From positions 248,001 through 312,000 of the forward strand of contig JABLXW010000008.1 in NCBI GenBank assembly GCA_013177945.1: 64,000 bases of DNA, read 5' to 3'. The notes under the pieces were generated by a model. The model did no database searches, had not been told where the DNA came from, and saw nothing but the letters and a program-made list of their open reading frames with translations. Shown piece after piece: positions 1 through 6,761 of this stretch (positions are counted from its first letter, which is position 1; each line of letters begins with the position of its first letter). A program made the translations under genes and the position numbers. Source of the DNA: Bacillota bacterium (lineage in GTDB: Bacteria > Bacillota > DSM-12270 > Thermacetogeniales > Thermacetogeniaceae).

Positions 1-1481
1 AGATAAAGCGCAACTCCCGCCCCTATTCCTGCCCCTACCGCAGCCGCTTGGGAAAGCTTCGAAACCGTACCGAGGATCTCCTCCAGGCGCCCCACCAGCA
101 GCCAGGCCGCTCCCCCCATTGCCAGAGCCGAAACCAGGGCGCCGGCGCCGGAAAGGAGGATCCGCCTCCCGTCGACATGCCCGATCTTAACCCGCAGGAG
201 CAGGATCAGGACAACCATGTTGACGATTCCCACAACCGAGTAGGCGAGGGCGAGCCCGCCATGCCCCAAGACCCTCACCAGCAGAAGATTCAAAATCAGG
301 TTCAGAAAAACCGTGGCAACCCCCACAAGGACCGGGGTCCTCGTATCCTTCAGGGCATAATAGACCCTGTTTAAAATCAGGGCGCCGGAGTACCCGACGA
401 TCCCGAAAGAATAGTAGAACAGGGCGGTTGCGGTAGCCTGCGTGTTTTCCGGCGTAAATTTTCCGGCTTCGAAAAGGAGCCGGATGACAGGCAGGCCGAG
501 CGCAATCAAACCGGCAGCCGCAGGGATCGTCAAAAAATTGACGGTCCTGATCCCGAGGGAGGCGGTGCGGCGGAATTGCGCCCACTCCCGGCGCGCCGCC
601 TGTCCTGTTAAGGTGGGGAAGATTGCCGTTCCGATTGCTGCCGCAAAAATCCCCAGGGGCAGCTGCATGAGGCGCTGGGCGGTCTTGAGGGCCGCGAGGA
701 GCCCGCCCGGCAGCCCGGAGGCCAGGTTCTGGCTGACAAAGAGGTTGAACTGGGAGACCGAGAGCCCGACCAGGACGGGAACGACAAGAGCCCCGATCTG
801 CCTGACCCCGGGGTGTTTCAGCTCAAGCACAGGACGGTAGCGGAGGCCGAGCCTGAAGAGGGGGGGAAGCTGAACAGCAAAGTTCAGGACCGCTCCCAGG
901 ACGACCCCAAGAGAATACGCCGCAATTCCCAGGTAGGGGGCCAGCGTCCAGCCCACCAGGACTACGGCCAGGTTGTAGAGAACCGAGCCCAGGGCGGGTG
1001 TCGCAAAATGCTTGTAAGAATTCAGAATCCCAACCGTAACCCCGCTCAAACCCATGAAAAAGGTCTGGAAGAGCATGATCCTGGTGAGGCGCACGGTAAG
1101 GCCGATTTCTCCGGCATCGAAGCCGGGCACCAGGATGCGGACGAGTTGGGGAGTGAAAACAAGACCCAGGGCGATCCCCAGCAGGAGCAGCAGGATCACC
1201 AGATTGGCCAGGCTGCTCGCAACGCGCCACCCCTCCTCCTCCCGCCCGGTGGCCACATAGCCCCCGAAAACAGGGATAAAGGCGGAACTCAAGGCCCCTC
1301 CCACCAGGATCATATAGAGAAAATCGGGAATTGAAAAGGCCGCGTTGTAGGCATCGGTGATTCTGTTTTGCCCAAACTGGGCGTAGAGTGCGAGGTCCCG
1401 AACGTAACCGAGGACCCGGGAGAGAATCATGGCTACAGTGATGATCCCCGCAGCCCGGGCGACCTGCTCGCGTTCCGACAT
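1..1481 (-). CDS. murJ: Lipid II flippase MurJ (MviN), C-terminus beyond window
   Basis: The minus-strand frame opens at ATG 1481 and stays open to the window edge (493 codons visible). It starts MSEREQVARAAGIITVAMIL and continues through hydrophobic helices typical of the MOP-exporter family MviN/MurJ, including an early GYVRD segment. The family member flips lipid II across the cytoplasmic membrane for peptidoglycan synthesis. Family proteins are usually about 510-530 residues with 14 membrane helices, so only a short C-terminal piece is missing. An AGGAGAG-like ribosome site lies just upstream of the start. It is separated from the next upstream gene by a strong terminator at 1502-1548, so it probably has its own promoter. 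Family membership is confident; lipid II as substrate is inferred from the family. Confidence 0.9.
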   Translation of the reverse strand, partial: MSEREQVARAAGIITVAMILSRVLGYVRDLALYAQFGQNRITDAYNAAFSIPDFLYMILVGGALSSAFIPVFGGYVATGREEEGWRVASSLANLVILLLLLGIALGLVFTPQLVRILVPGFDAGEIGLTVRLTRIMLFQTFFMGLSGVTVGILNSYKHFATPALGSVLYNLAVVLVGWTLAPYLGIAAYSLGVVLGAVLNFAVQLPPLFRLGLRYRPVLELKHPGVRQIGALVVPVLVGLSVSQFNLFVSQNLASGLPGGLLAALKTAQRLMQLPLGIFAAAIGTAIFPTLTGQAARREWAQFRRTASLGIRTVNFLTIPAAAGLIALGLPVIRLLFEAGKFTPENTQATATALFYYSFGIVGYSGALILNRVYYALKDTRTPVLVGVATVFLNLILNLLLVRVLGHGGLALAYSVVGIVNMVVLILLLRVKIGHVDGRRILLSGAGALVSALAMGGAAWLLVGRLEEILGTVSKLSQAAAVGAGIGAGVALY

Positions 1482-1501
1482 TGCTCTCCTCTCTTCCTGT
1501 T

Positions 1502-1548
1502 AAAAAAAATTCAGGGCACCTAAAGTAGATATTACCACTTTGTGCCCT
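1502..1548 (-). terminator. Rho-independent terminator after the small membrane protein gene
   Basis: On the minus strand, AGGGCAC pairs with GTGCCCT and the inner AAAGT with ACTTT, around an AT-rich loop. The stem is followed by GAATTTTTTTT. It ends the spoIIP/small-protein unit before murJ. Confidence 0.85.
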
Positions 1549-1570
1549 TTAAAAAAAGCCCCGGCTGCGG

Positions 1571-1816
1571 CTACTTCAGTTCGGGGAGAGGGACCGCCTC
1601 CAGCAGGCGGGCAAGGCTGCTTCTCCCCCGGTCCAGCAGCGCCCCGACCCGGTAAGGATGCCCGAAGACCACGATCTCCCGTTTTTTCAGGTCGAGGGCA
1701 AGGAACTTCTTTTCCCCGCCCTCGACCTGCTGGATCGCGCGCGCCGTAAGGTTGAGCCCACCCACCAGCAGCAAAGCGAGGGCGAGGACCACCGTCAGGC
1801 GCTGCAACCTCTCCAA
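1571..1816 (-). CDS. Small single-pass membrane protein, unknown function
   Basis: An 81-residue protein with one hydrophobic segment at about residues 6-24 (TVVLALALLLVGGLNL), followed by a charged, probably extracytoplasmic domain. I chose TTG 1816 because AGGAGG (1830-1825) lies 8 bases before it; the in-frame GTG at 1825 overlaps that ribosome site and is unlikely. It follows spoIIP after a short gap and ends at a strong terminator, so it is probably the last gene of the spoIIP unit. I do not recognise the family. A sporulation role is suggested only by the neighbour. Confidence 0.6.
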   Translation of the reverse strand: MERLQRLTVVLALALLLVGGLNLTARAIQQVEGGEKKFLALDLKKREIVVFGHPYRVGALLDRGRSSLARLLEAVPLPELK

Positions 1817-1842
1817 TTCAACCACCTCCTGTGCTTTTTTAA

Positions 1843-2865
1843 CTAAGATTCCCCCTCTGCACCGAAGTATTCACCGGCCCTGTCTTCCCGGATCAGTTCT
1901 GCAAGAACGGCGGCAAAACAGCGGGCCGCCCCCAGGGCCTCCTCCAGCGTATTCCGGTCGCTCCCCACTTCCACGAGAAGGGCCCTCGGGGAAAGGTGCT
2001 GGTTGTAGCGCCCCGGCTTAAGCCTCACCCCCTTCAAGATGCCGGGGTATTTTTCCTCAAGCCGGTGGGCAATCTCCTGGGCAAAAGCGTAATTCTCCCG
2101 CCAGTGCGGGTTCGGCAGCCGCTCCCCGTTCCCTACAATCAGCAGAATCCGGGCAACTTCCCGGCCCCCAACGCTGACGGTCTCCTTTTTGCTCAGCCCC
2201 GCATCCCGGTGCACATCCACGAGGGCCTTCAGGGCAGGGTTTTCCCGCACCAGGCGCCGGGCCGTCGCTTCAGACTTGATGTAGGAGGTGGGAAAGTCGG
2301 GGTGGTCGTGAACGGTCAGGTCGTGGATCGACCTGATCCCCGCCTCCTCTAAAACCTTTGCCATTTCCCCGGCAACCAGGCTCACCCCTCCGTTTTCTCC
2401 CTGGAGCTTGCTCTTGCCGTGGAGCGGAAGATAGGTTTCTGCGTTGTGGGTGTGATAGAAGGCAGCTTCCACAGGCCGGTTTGCGAAATCTACGGGGTTC
2501 CCGGCAGACTCCTCATCCTGGAGCGGGTGTTCCCCCTCCCGGCCGGCGGTGCCTCCGGCAAAGGCAGGAGCGGTTCCGGCCTCTTTTGCAGGCACGGCAG
2601 GAAGCCCCTTTTCCAGGATTCCCGGCAGGTACCCGGGGTTCACCCCGGTTATGGAAAACACAGCCGAGAGTGCCGCCTGCTCCCAAACCTGGCCCGGGTG
2701 ATTTCCCAGCCCCCGGGCCAGCAGGACGGCGCAGGGGAGGTTCGGCTTTAAAAACCCCCAGAAGACCCCTGCCGCCCCCCACCCGAACAGGAAGAGGAGG
2801 AAAACCAGGAAAAATTTCAGCCTCCGGCCCGGGGCCTCCCGGGCAACCGAAAACTGCTCCAGCAT
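1843..2865 (-). CDS. spoIIP: Stage II sporulation protein P (SpoIIP)
   Basis: A 340-residue protein with an N-terminal membrane anchor at about residues 17-40, a low-complexity linker and a C-terminal amidase/endopeptidase domain. The SpoIIP signature HTHNAETY begins near residue 138, and DVHRDAG follows further on. SpoIIP works with SpoIID and SpoIIM in peptidoglycan degradation during engulfment of the forespore. ATG 2865 is preferred because GGGGAGG (2879-2873) lies 7 bases upstream; the earlier in-frame GTG at 2886 lies upstream of that ribosome site. In many Firmicutes spoIIP follows the spore protease gene gpr; here the next gene upstream is an unrelated holin-like membrane protein and no gpr is seen. 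Its own sigma factor promoter could not be identified by eye. Confidence 0.93.
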   Translation of the reverse strand: MLEQFSVAREAPGRRLKFFLVFLLFLFGWGAAGVFWGFLKPNLPCAVLLARGLGNHPGQVWEQAALSAVFSITGVNPGYLPGILEKGLPAVPAKEAGTAPAFAGGTAGREGEHPLQDEESAGNPVDFANRPVEAAFYHTHNAETYLPLHGKSKLQGENGGVSLVAGEMAKVLEEAGIRSIHDLTVHDHPDFPTSYIKSEATARRLVRENPALKALVDVHRDAGLSKKETVSVGGREVARILLIVGNGERLPNPHWRENYAFAQEIAHRLEEKYPGILKGVRLKPGRYNQHLSPRALLVEVGSDRNTLEEALGAARCFAAVLAELIREDRAGEYFGAEGES

Positions 2866-2929
2866 CTTTCTGCCTCCCCGTCCCACCTGCTCCCAACGAT
2901 CTTATTCCAGCTTGTGGCAAAATATGCAC

Positions 2930-2956
2930 AAAAAAGCTCCACCCCTCACGGTGGAG
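2930..2956 (-). terminator. Terminator after the holin-like gene
   Basis: On the minus strand CTCCACC and GGTGGAG form a 7-bp stem around GTGAGG, followed directly by CTTTTTTG. It separates the holin-like gene from spoIIP. Confidence 0.85.
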
Positions 2957-2980
2957 AAAGAAAAGATTTCGGGCCCGTTT

Positions 2981-3319
2981 TCAAGGGGAGCGGAGCGGAG
3001 TGGGGACAAAAACATCGAGCACCCCGATCACCACGGCAGCCAGAAGCGCTCCCAAAACCGAAACCGTAAGGTAATGGGGGATGATAAACTGGGCAAAATA
3101 GATAACCGCCGCCGAGACGAAAAAACCGACGATCCCCCGGTTGCGGTGAGAAATTCTTCTTCCCAAAACAGCTTCCACCGCATACCCCAGCACCGCGATG
3201 ATCAATGCCGCCACCAGCGCCCCCCGGAATCCCGCCACGGAAAAACCGGGCAGGAGCCAGCTCACCAGGAGAAGGACAAGCGCCGCAACAATAAAACGGA
3301 CAACCGCGCCAACGATCAT
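2981..3319 (-). CDS. Phage-holin-like four-helix membrane protein (YvlD-type)
   Basis: A 112-residue, very hydrophobic protein with four predicted membrane spans (about residues 5-24, 30-50, 62-80 and 85-107). Basic loops such as GRRISHRNRG lie between them. Length and layout match the four-helix family annotated as phage holin superfamily IV, which includes Bacillus YvlD. No lysis genes are near, so a phage role is unlikely; envelope-stress roles known for YvlD are only an analogy. AAGGGGGG lies 6 bases before ATG 3319. The gene is divergent from rpsT across about 160 bp and ends at its own terminator. Confidence 0.75.
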   Translation of the reverse strand: MIVGAVVRFIVAALVLLLVSWLLPGFSVAGFRGALVAALIIAVLGYAVEAVLGRRISHRNRGIVGFFVSAAVIYFAQFIIPHYLTVSVLGALLAAVVIGVLDVFVPTPLRSP

Positions 3320-3407
3320 GTAATACCCCCCTTAAAGATTTCGTCCCTGATTTACTTTGCCTGATCCCGGAGGCAATTATACATGGCCGCCGGAAGGGAA
3401 AGAATGC

Positions 3408-3436
3408 TTGCAATTTTGACGCGGCCATGTTAGGAT
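3408..3436 (+). promoter_or_regulatory. Candidate sigma-A promoter for rpsT
   Basis: TTGCAA (3408-3413) and TAGGAT (3431-3436) are separated by 17 bases and lie about 50 bases before the S20 start. Each hexamer matches consensus at four of six positions. Confidence 0.45.
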
Positions 3437-3483
3437 TAATGGTGCTCGGGCAAGTTCAACCCTGGGATGAAGGAGGTGAAACG

Positions 3484-3774
3484 GTGGCAAAAAACCGCTC
3501 TGCAATGAAGAAAGCCCGGATCGCCAGGATCCGCACGCTCCGGAATGCCTCCCGAAAATCGGCCATGAAAACCGCCATTAAAAGGTTCGAAGAGGCGCTC
3601 GCATCAGGAGAAGAGACCAGAGTCGAAGCTGCTTTCAAAAATGCGATCCGCCTGATCGACAAGACCGCATCCAAGGGGATCATTCACCCCAACCTGAGGG
3701 ACCGCAAAAAGGCGCAGCTTGCAAGAAAATTAAAGGCCTTTTTCCGGCAGGGTGAAAGGGAAATGCCGGCCTAA
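3484..3774 (+). CDS. rpsT: 30S ribosomal protein S20
   Basis: A 96-residue basic helical protein beginning with AKNRSAMKKARIARIRTLRN after the start, the typical S20 N-terminus. It binds 16S rRNA early in 30S assembly. GTG 3484 is chosen over the earlier in-frame ATG 3427 because AAGGAGGTGAA (3470-3480) precedes it directly and the result has normal S20 length. It is one of the few plus-strand genes. It converges with holA, and its terminator lies inside the 3' end of holA. The rpsT/holA pairing is conserved across Firmicutes. Confidence 0.97.
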   Translation: MAKNRSAMKKARIARIRTLRNASRKSAMKTAIKRFEEALASGEETRVEAAFKNAIRLIDKTASKGIIHPNLRDRKKAQLARKLKAFFRQGEREMPA

Positions 3775-3784
3775 GCCCTCAAAA

Positions 3785-4792
3785 TTACCTCTTGCGCCCC
3801 AGGGCAAGGGGTTTTTTCATGCAGATTTCGCCCAACCCTGCCTCCAGCAGCAGCCGGGGGGCGCCCCTTCCCTCCTTAATTGCCCGGTCGAGAAGGAGGA
3901 GGGAGGCAAGGATCTCTTCGATCTCCTCGATCCGGTAGTAATTAGCCTGCTTCAGCAGCTTCTTTGCGGCGTAGGGGTGAATCTCCATGACCTCCGGGAT
4001 CCGGGAGGGAGGAACCCCCTCCTTCTGAAGACAGGCCGCCTCCAGAAGCTGCAGGAAGTGGCGAGACAAAAGGGAAACCAGGAGCGCCGGGGGATGCCCC
4101 TGGCCCAAAAGATCGGCGAGCACCTCCCTGGCTGCTTCCGCCTTGCGCTCTGCAAGGGAATCAACCAGTTCAAAAACGCTTCGCCCTGCAGTGCGGCTCC
4201 CAACCTTTTCGAGCACAGCAACAGTAATTGCCCTTCGTCCGGGGCCGAGGAAAAGGGAGGCTTTTTCAATTTCCTGGCGGATCTGCGCCAGGTTGTCCCC
4301 GCACAAGAAGCGCAGGTACTCCCCGGCGGCAGGGGGAAGCTCTTTGCCGCGGGAGCGGGCCTCCTCCTGCATCCACCGCAGCAGCTCTTTTCCCCGGAGC
4401 GGAGCACACTCCACAACCCAGCCCTTCTCCTCCCCAATACGGTAAACCTGCTCGGCCGGCTTAATCTTTGTTTTAAAAAGCAAAACCAGAACCAGAGAGG
4501 GATTGCTTGCCTCTAAATAGCGTGCTATTACGGAAAGAGGGGGATCTCCGGCCACCACAAGGCGCCTGGTATGACCAAAGGAAGGGGTTGCGAGAGCTGC
4601 AGCAAGCTCCCTTTCTCCCGCCTCCCCCTCCCACTCCAGCCAGTCAAGGGACTCCCCCTGGGCTTCAAGCCGGGCCCGGAGCCTCCAGATCAGTTCCCGT
4701 GCCAGGAACTCCTCCCCGTGCAGCAGGAGAAGGTGGGGGAAATCCCCCCGCGCCAGCCTTTCCCCGGCCTCCTGATAAGATAAAACGGGCAT
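3785..4792 (-). CDS. holA: DNA polymerase III delta subunit
   Basis: A 335-residue clamp-loader subunit. The N-terminus (HLLLLHGEEFLARELIWRLRA) is the degenerate AAA+ nucleotide fold of HolA, and a C-terminal helical collar domain follows (about residues 210-325). In the replisome, delta opens the beta clamp. The upstream DUF89 gene ends 4 bases before the start, and the GGGGGATGAAGGA ribosome site overlaps that gene's end, so the two are translationally linked. The 3' end converges with rpsT. Confidence 0.93.
   Translation of the reverse strand: MPVLSYQEAGERLARGDFPHLLLLHGEEFLARELIWRLRARLEAQGESLDWLEWEGEAGERELAAALATPSFGHTRRLVVAGDPPLSVIARYLEASNPSLVLVLLFKTKIKPAEQVYRIGEEKGWVVECAPLRGKELLRWMQEEARSRGKELPPAAGEYLRFLCGDNLAQIRQEIEKASLFLGPGRRAITVAVLEKVGSRTAGRSVFELVDSLAERKAEAAREVLADLLGQGHPPALLVSLLSRHFLQLLEAACLQKEGVPPSRIPEVMEIHPYAAKKLLKQANYYRIEEIEEILASLLLLDRAIKEGRGAPRLLLEAGLGEICMKKPLALGRKR
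3788..3817 (+). terminator. rpsT terminator located inside the holA 3' end
   Basis: CCTCTTGC pairs with GCAAGGGG (8 pairs including one G-U), followed by six T. The hairpin lies within the last codons of the convergent holA gene. Confidence 0.8.
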
Positions 4793-4796
4793 TCCT

Positions 4797-5672
4797 TCAT
4801 CCCCCTTCCCGGACCCGGTTCTGGACGAGGACCGATTCTCCCAGCTTTACACCCAGGCAACCGGCAACAACAGGGCACTTCGCCCGGAGCAGAAAGAAGG
4901 TCTTCGTTCCGGCAAAAGAGGTCCCCTCCAGGGTTTCGTAGTTGGCCTGTCCTTTCGAAAGGACAAGATGCGCCCTTCTTACCAGGGAAACAAAATCATC
5001 ACTGCACAGCTCCGGAATGATCCCCAGGTAGTTGTTTCCGGTCGGAACCACCCGGGCCAGCAGCGGTATCCCCGCCTCTTCGGCATCGGCAAGGGTGGCG
5101 TCATTGAGGATGGGGCCGCCTTTTACAACGTAGTAGAGATCCTTCGTAAACTCCCGGAGCCGGGCAAGAAGCAGATAGTCAAAATAGATTTCCCCGCTGT
5201 TATCCCCGATCACGACCAGGGTGCCCCCTTCCTGGAGAGAAGCGCGCAAAAGGCCGTAATCGCAGCGGCTGAAACTGCGGGCAAGCTCCTCCTCAATGCT
5301 CGCTCCCACATCAAAACCGGGCATGATCCCCATATCGATCACGTTTCCGGCAACGGCCACCCTGCAGGCGGTGAGGAGCGGGTCCTCGCTGAAGCCGATA
5401 ACCCGCTCCAGGGCGGGAAGGAAGCTGCGGGCGAGCCGGTTCGAAGCAGCTTTCGCTTCTGAAAAAGGGTCGCTTTCTCCCAGGAGGCGGTAGGCTTCAA
5501 ACAAAACAAGAGAAGAGTTTTCCGCCGGGCTCTTCTCCGGATCAAGCCGCGAAATTAAAGGAAACAGGGAGTAGAGAATCCGGCGCTGCTCGGATTCGTT
5601 GGCCCCGGCGGCTCTCAAAGTAGAGAGCACCTGTTTTAAATAGCACGGAATGCAGTCTGGTGCAGCCTTCAT
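4797..5672 (-). CDS. DUF89 / ARMT1-family metal-dependent phosphatase
   Basis: A 291-residue protein of the DUF89 (ARMT1-like) family. It has the N-terminal CIPC cysteine pair (residues 7-10), the AGNVID motif near residue 110 and GDNSGEIYFD around residues 156-165, where the Asp and Asn bind the metal. Family members are described as damage-control phosphatases acting on reactive phosphometabolites such as fructose 1-phosphate; the substrate here is unknown. ATG 5672 is preferred because GGAG lies a suitable distance upstream; the in-frame GTG at 5684 overlaps that site. It is translationally linked to holA and sits one gene from pfkA, so a sugar-phosphate substrate is possible but not shown. 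Confidence 0.8.
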   Translation of the reverse strand: MKAAPDCIPCYLKQVLSTLRAAGANESEQRRILYSLFPLISRLDPEKSPAENSSLVLFEAYRLLGESDPFSEAKAASNRLARSFLPALERVIGFSEDPLLTACRVAVAGNVIDMGIMPGFDVGASIEEELARSFSRCDYGLLRASLQEGGTLVVIGDNSGEIYFDYLLLARLREFTKDLYYVVKGGPILNDATLADAEEAGIPLLARVVPTGNNYLGIIPELCSDDFVSLVRRAHLVLSKGQANYETLEGTSFAGTKTFFLLRAKCPVVAGCLGVKLGESVLVQNRVREGG

Positions 5673-5762
5673 TAAAATGCCCACTCCTTTTTTATTTTAA
5701 GTCCCTCCAAATGGAACCCCTTCCCAACCTGCTTCATATATTAGAAAAGCAGGTGGAGCTTC

Positions 5763-6023
5763 TTGATTCCCGACAGGAAGGGAGCTCTCAAACGGCACAG
5801 GTGGATTGTCTTCCTCTTGATCATTATCATTGTACCAATCTTTCTCCTCTTCTTCACCATCGCCGTTGAGAGCAGGCTTGAAAAAAGGTTCAGAAAGGGA
5901 GGGTTACCGTATGCCAAAAATGGAAAGTCCGGATCCCGGTTTCTTCTGGTGGATCATCCTGATCATCATTATCATCTTCTTCTTTTTCTTTCTCTTCTTC
6001 TTGTTTTAAGTAAGCCCATTTAA
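5763..6023 (+). CDS. Possible small membrane protein overlapping the next gene
   Basis: A TTG-started frame of 86 codons with AGGTGGAG just upstream. It encodes a basic N-terminus, one hydrophobic helix (IVFLLIIIIVPIFLLFF) and an ESRLEKRFRKG stretch. The 3' part runs in another frame straight through the clearer gene at 5911-6009, and its residues there are rich in Leu and His. Only the first 45 or so residues look protein-like, so it may be a real gene with an altered 3' end or chance coding. Confidence 0.3.
   Translation: MIPDRKGALKRHRWIVFLLIIIIVPIFLLFFTIAVESRLEKRFRKGGLPYAKNGKSGSRFLLVDHPDHHYHLLLFLSLLLVLSKPI
5911..6009 (+). CDS. Tiny membrane protein with PDPGFFWW motif, copy 1
   Basis: A 32-residue protein starting MPKMESPDPGFFWWI, followed by a tail of only Ile, Leu and Phe that would form one membrane helix. 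AGGGAGGG precedes the ATG. It is a paralogue of the gene at 6040-6168: the ESPDPGFFWW block is identical and the hydrophobic tails are alike. Size and hydrophobicity recall small sporulation membrane proteins such as the YjcZ type, but the motif differs and I do not assign a family. Confidence 0.65.
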   Translation: MPKMESPDPGFFWWIILIIIIIFFFFFLFFLF

Positions 6024-6039
6024 AAAGGAGGTCTCCCTT

Positions 6040-6168
6040 ATGGCGAAATTTGAAAGCCCGGATCCCGGTTTCTTCTGGTGGATTATCATCATTATTATTA
6101 TCATTATCATCTTCTTCTGCTGCTTCTGCTTCTTCCCCATCAGGGCATCGACTCCTGCCGAAGCATAA
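6040..6168 (+). CDS. Tiny membrane protein with PDPGFFWW motif, copy 2
   Basis: A 42-residue protein starting MAKFESPDPGFFWWI, then a run of isoleucines, an FFCCFCFF segment with three cysteines and a polar tail ending PAEA. A near-perfect AAGGAGG lies 7 bases before the ATG, the best ribosome site in this small cluster. It repeats the motif of the gene 31 bases upstream, so the pair arose by tandem duplication. Function unknown; a membrane or spore-coat structural role is a guess. Confidence 0.7.
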   Translation: MAKFESPDPGFFWWIIIIIIIIIIFFCCFCFFPIRASTPAEA

Positions 6169-6236
6169 TGGTGGCCCCAAAGAAGAAACACAAAAAGGCC
6201 CTGGCGTTTGCCAGGGCCGCATATCTTTATTCGGCT

Positions 6237-6578
6237 TTATTCGGCAGGCCCTTTCCAATGTTCGAGGAACTCCGCAAGATCCTGAGGGAGTTCCTCGCAT
6301 CCCAGCTGCTGGAGAGTCTGCTCGACAACCTGAGACATTTGCCGGCGCGTTTCACCGCTCAAACCGGCTGTCATCCGGTTGATTAAAGAAATGATGTTTT
6401 TCTTCTCCTGAATTTCCTGCTCGCCGAGACCCGCCTGTTCCAGCAGTTTTTTGGCCGCTTCCGGATTCTCCGGAGAAACTCCCATGCCGCGGAGAAACTC
6501 TCCGATATGAGAGGCATCCGGCGGCAACCCGGAGGCCTGAAGCTGCCGGAACATTTCCGCGAAATTGATTTTGCCCAA
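6237..6578 (-). CDS. Conserved-looking helical protein, unknown function
   Basis: A 113-residue soluble, mostly helical protein containing EFLRGMGVSPENPEAAKKLL and an amphipathic C-terminal half ending EFLEHWKGPAE. TTG 6578 is chosen because GGAGGGGATGAG lies immediately upstream; extending further adds a Pro/Gly-rich, non-protein-like stretch. It is divergent from pfkA and convergent with the PDPGFFWW genes. I do not recognise the family and no catalytic motif is visible. Confidence 0.5.
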   Translation of the reverse strand: MGKINFAEMFRQLQASGLPPDASHIGEFLRGMGVSPENPEAAKKLLEQAGLGEQEIQEKKNIISLINRMTAGLSGETRRQMSQVVEQTLQQLGCEELPQDLAEFLEHWKGPAE

Positions 6579-6717
6579 CTCATCCCCTCCCTGCAACCAG
6601 ACTGGTGGGGCCAGCGGCCCCCTTCCTGCACCTCCCTTTAACTTATGCCTTTCCCCTCTAAATTGGAACCGGCCAGGGTGCGGGAGGAGGAAAGGCAATT
6701 ATTTCCGCCTGATGTGG

Positions 6718-6723
6718 TATAAT
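6718..6723 (+). promoter_or_regulatory. Candidate -10 element of pfkA
   Basis: TATAAT lies 39 bases before the pfkA start. No good -35 hexamer is present at 16-18 bases upstream, so only the -10 is proposed. Confidence 0.35.
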
Positions 6724-6761
6724 TGAATCCCAGGAAAAATGCAGCTTCAGGAGGATGATCG

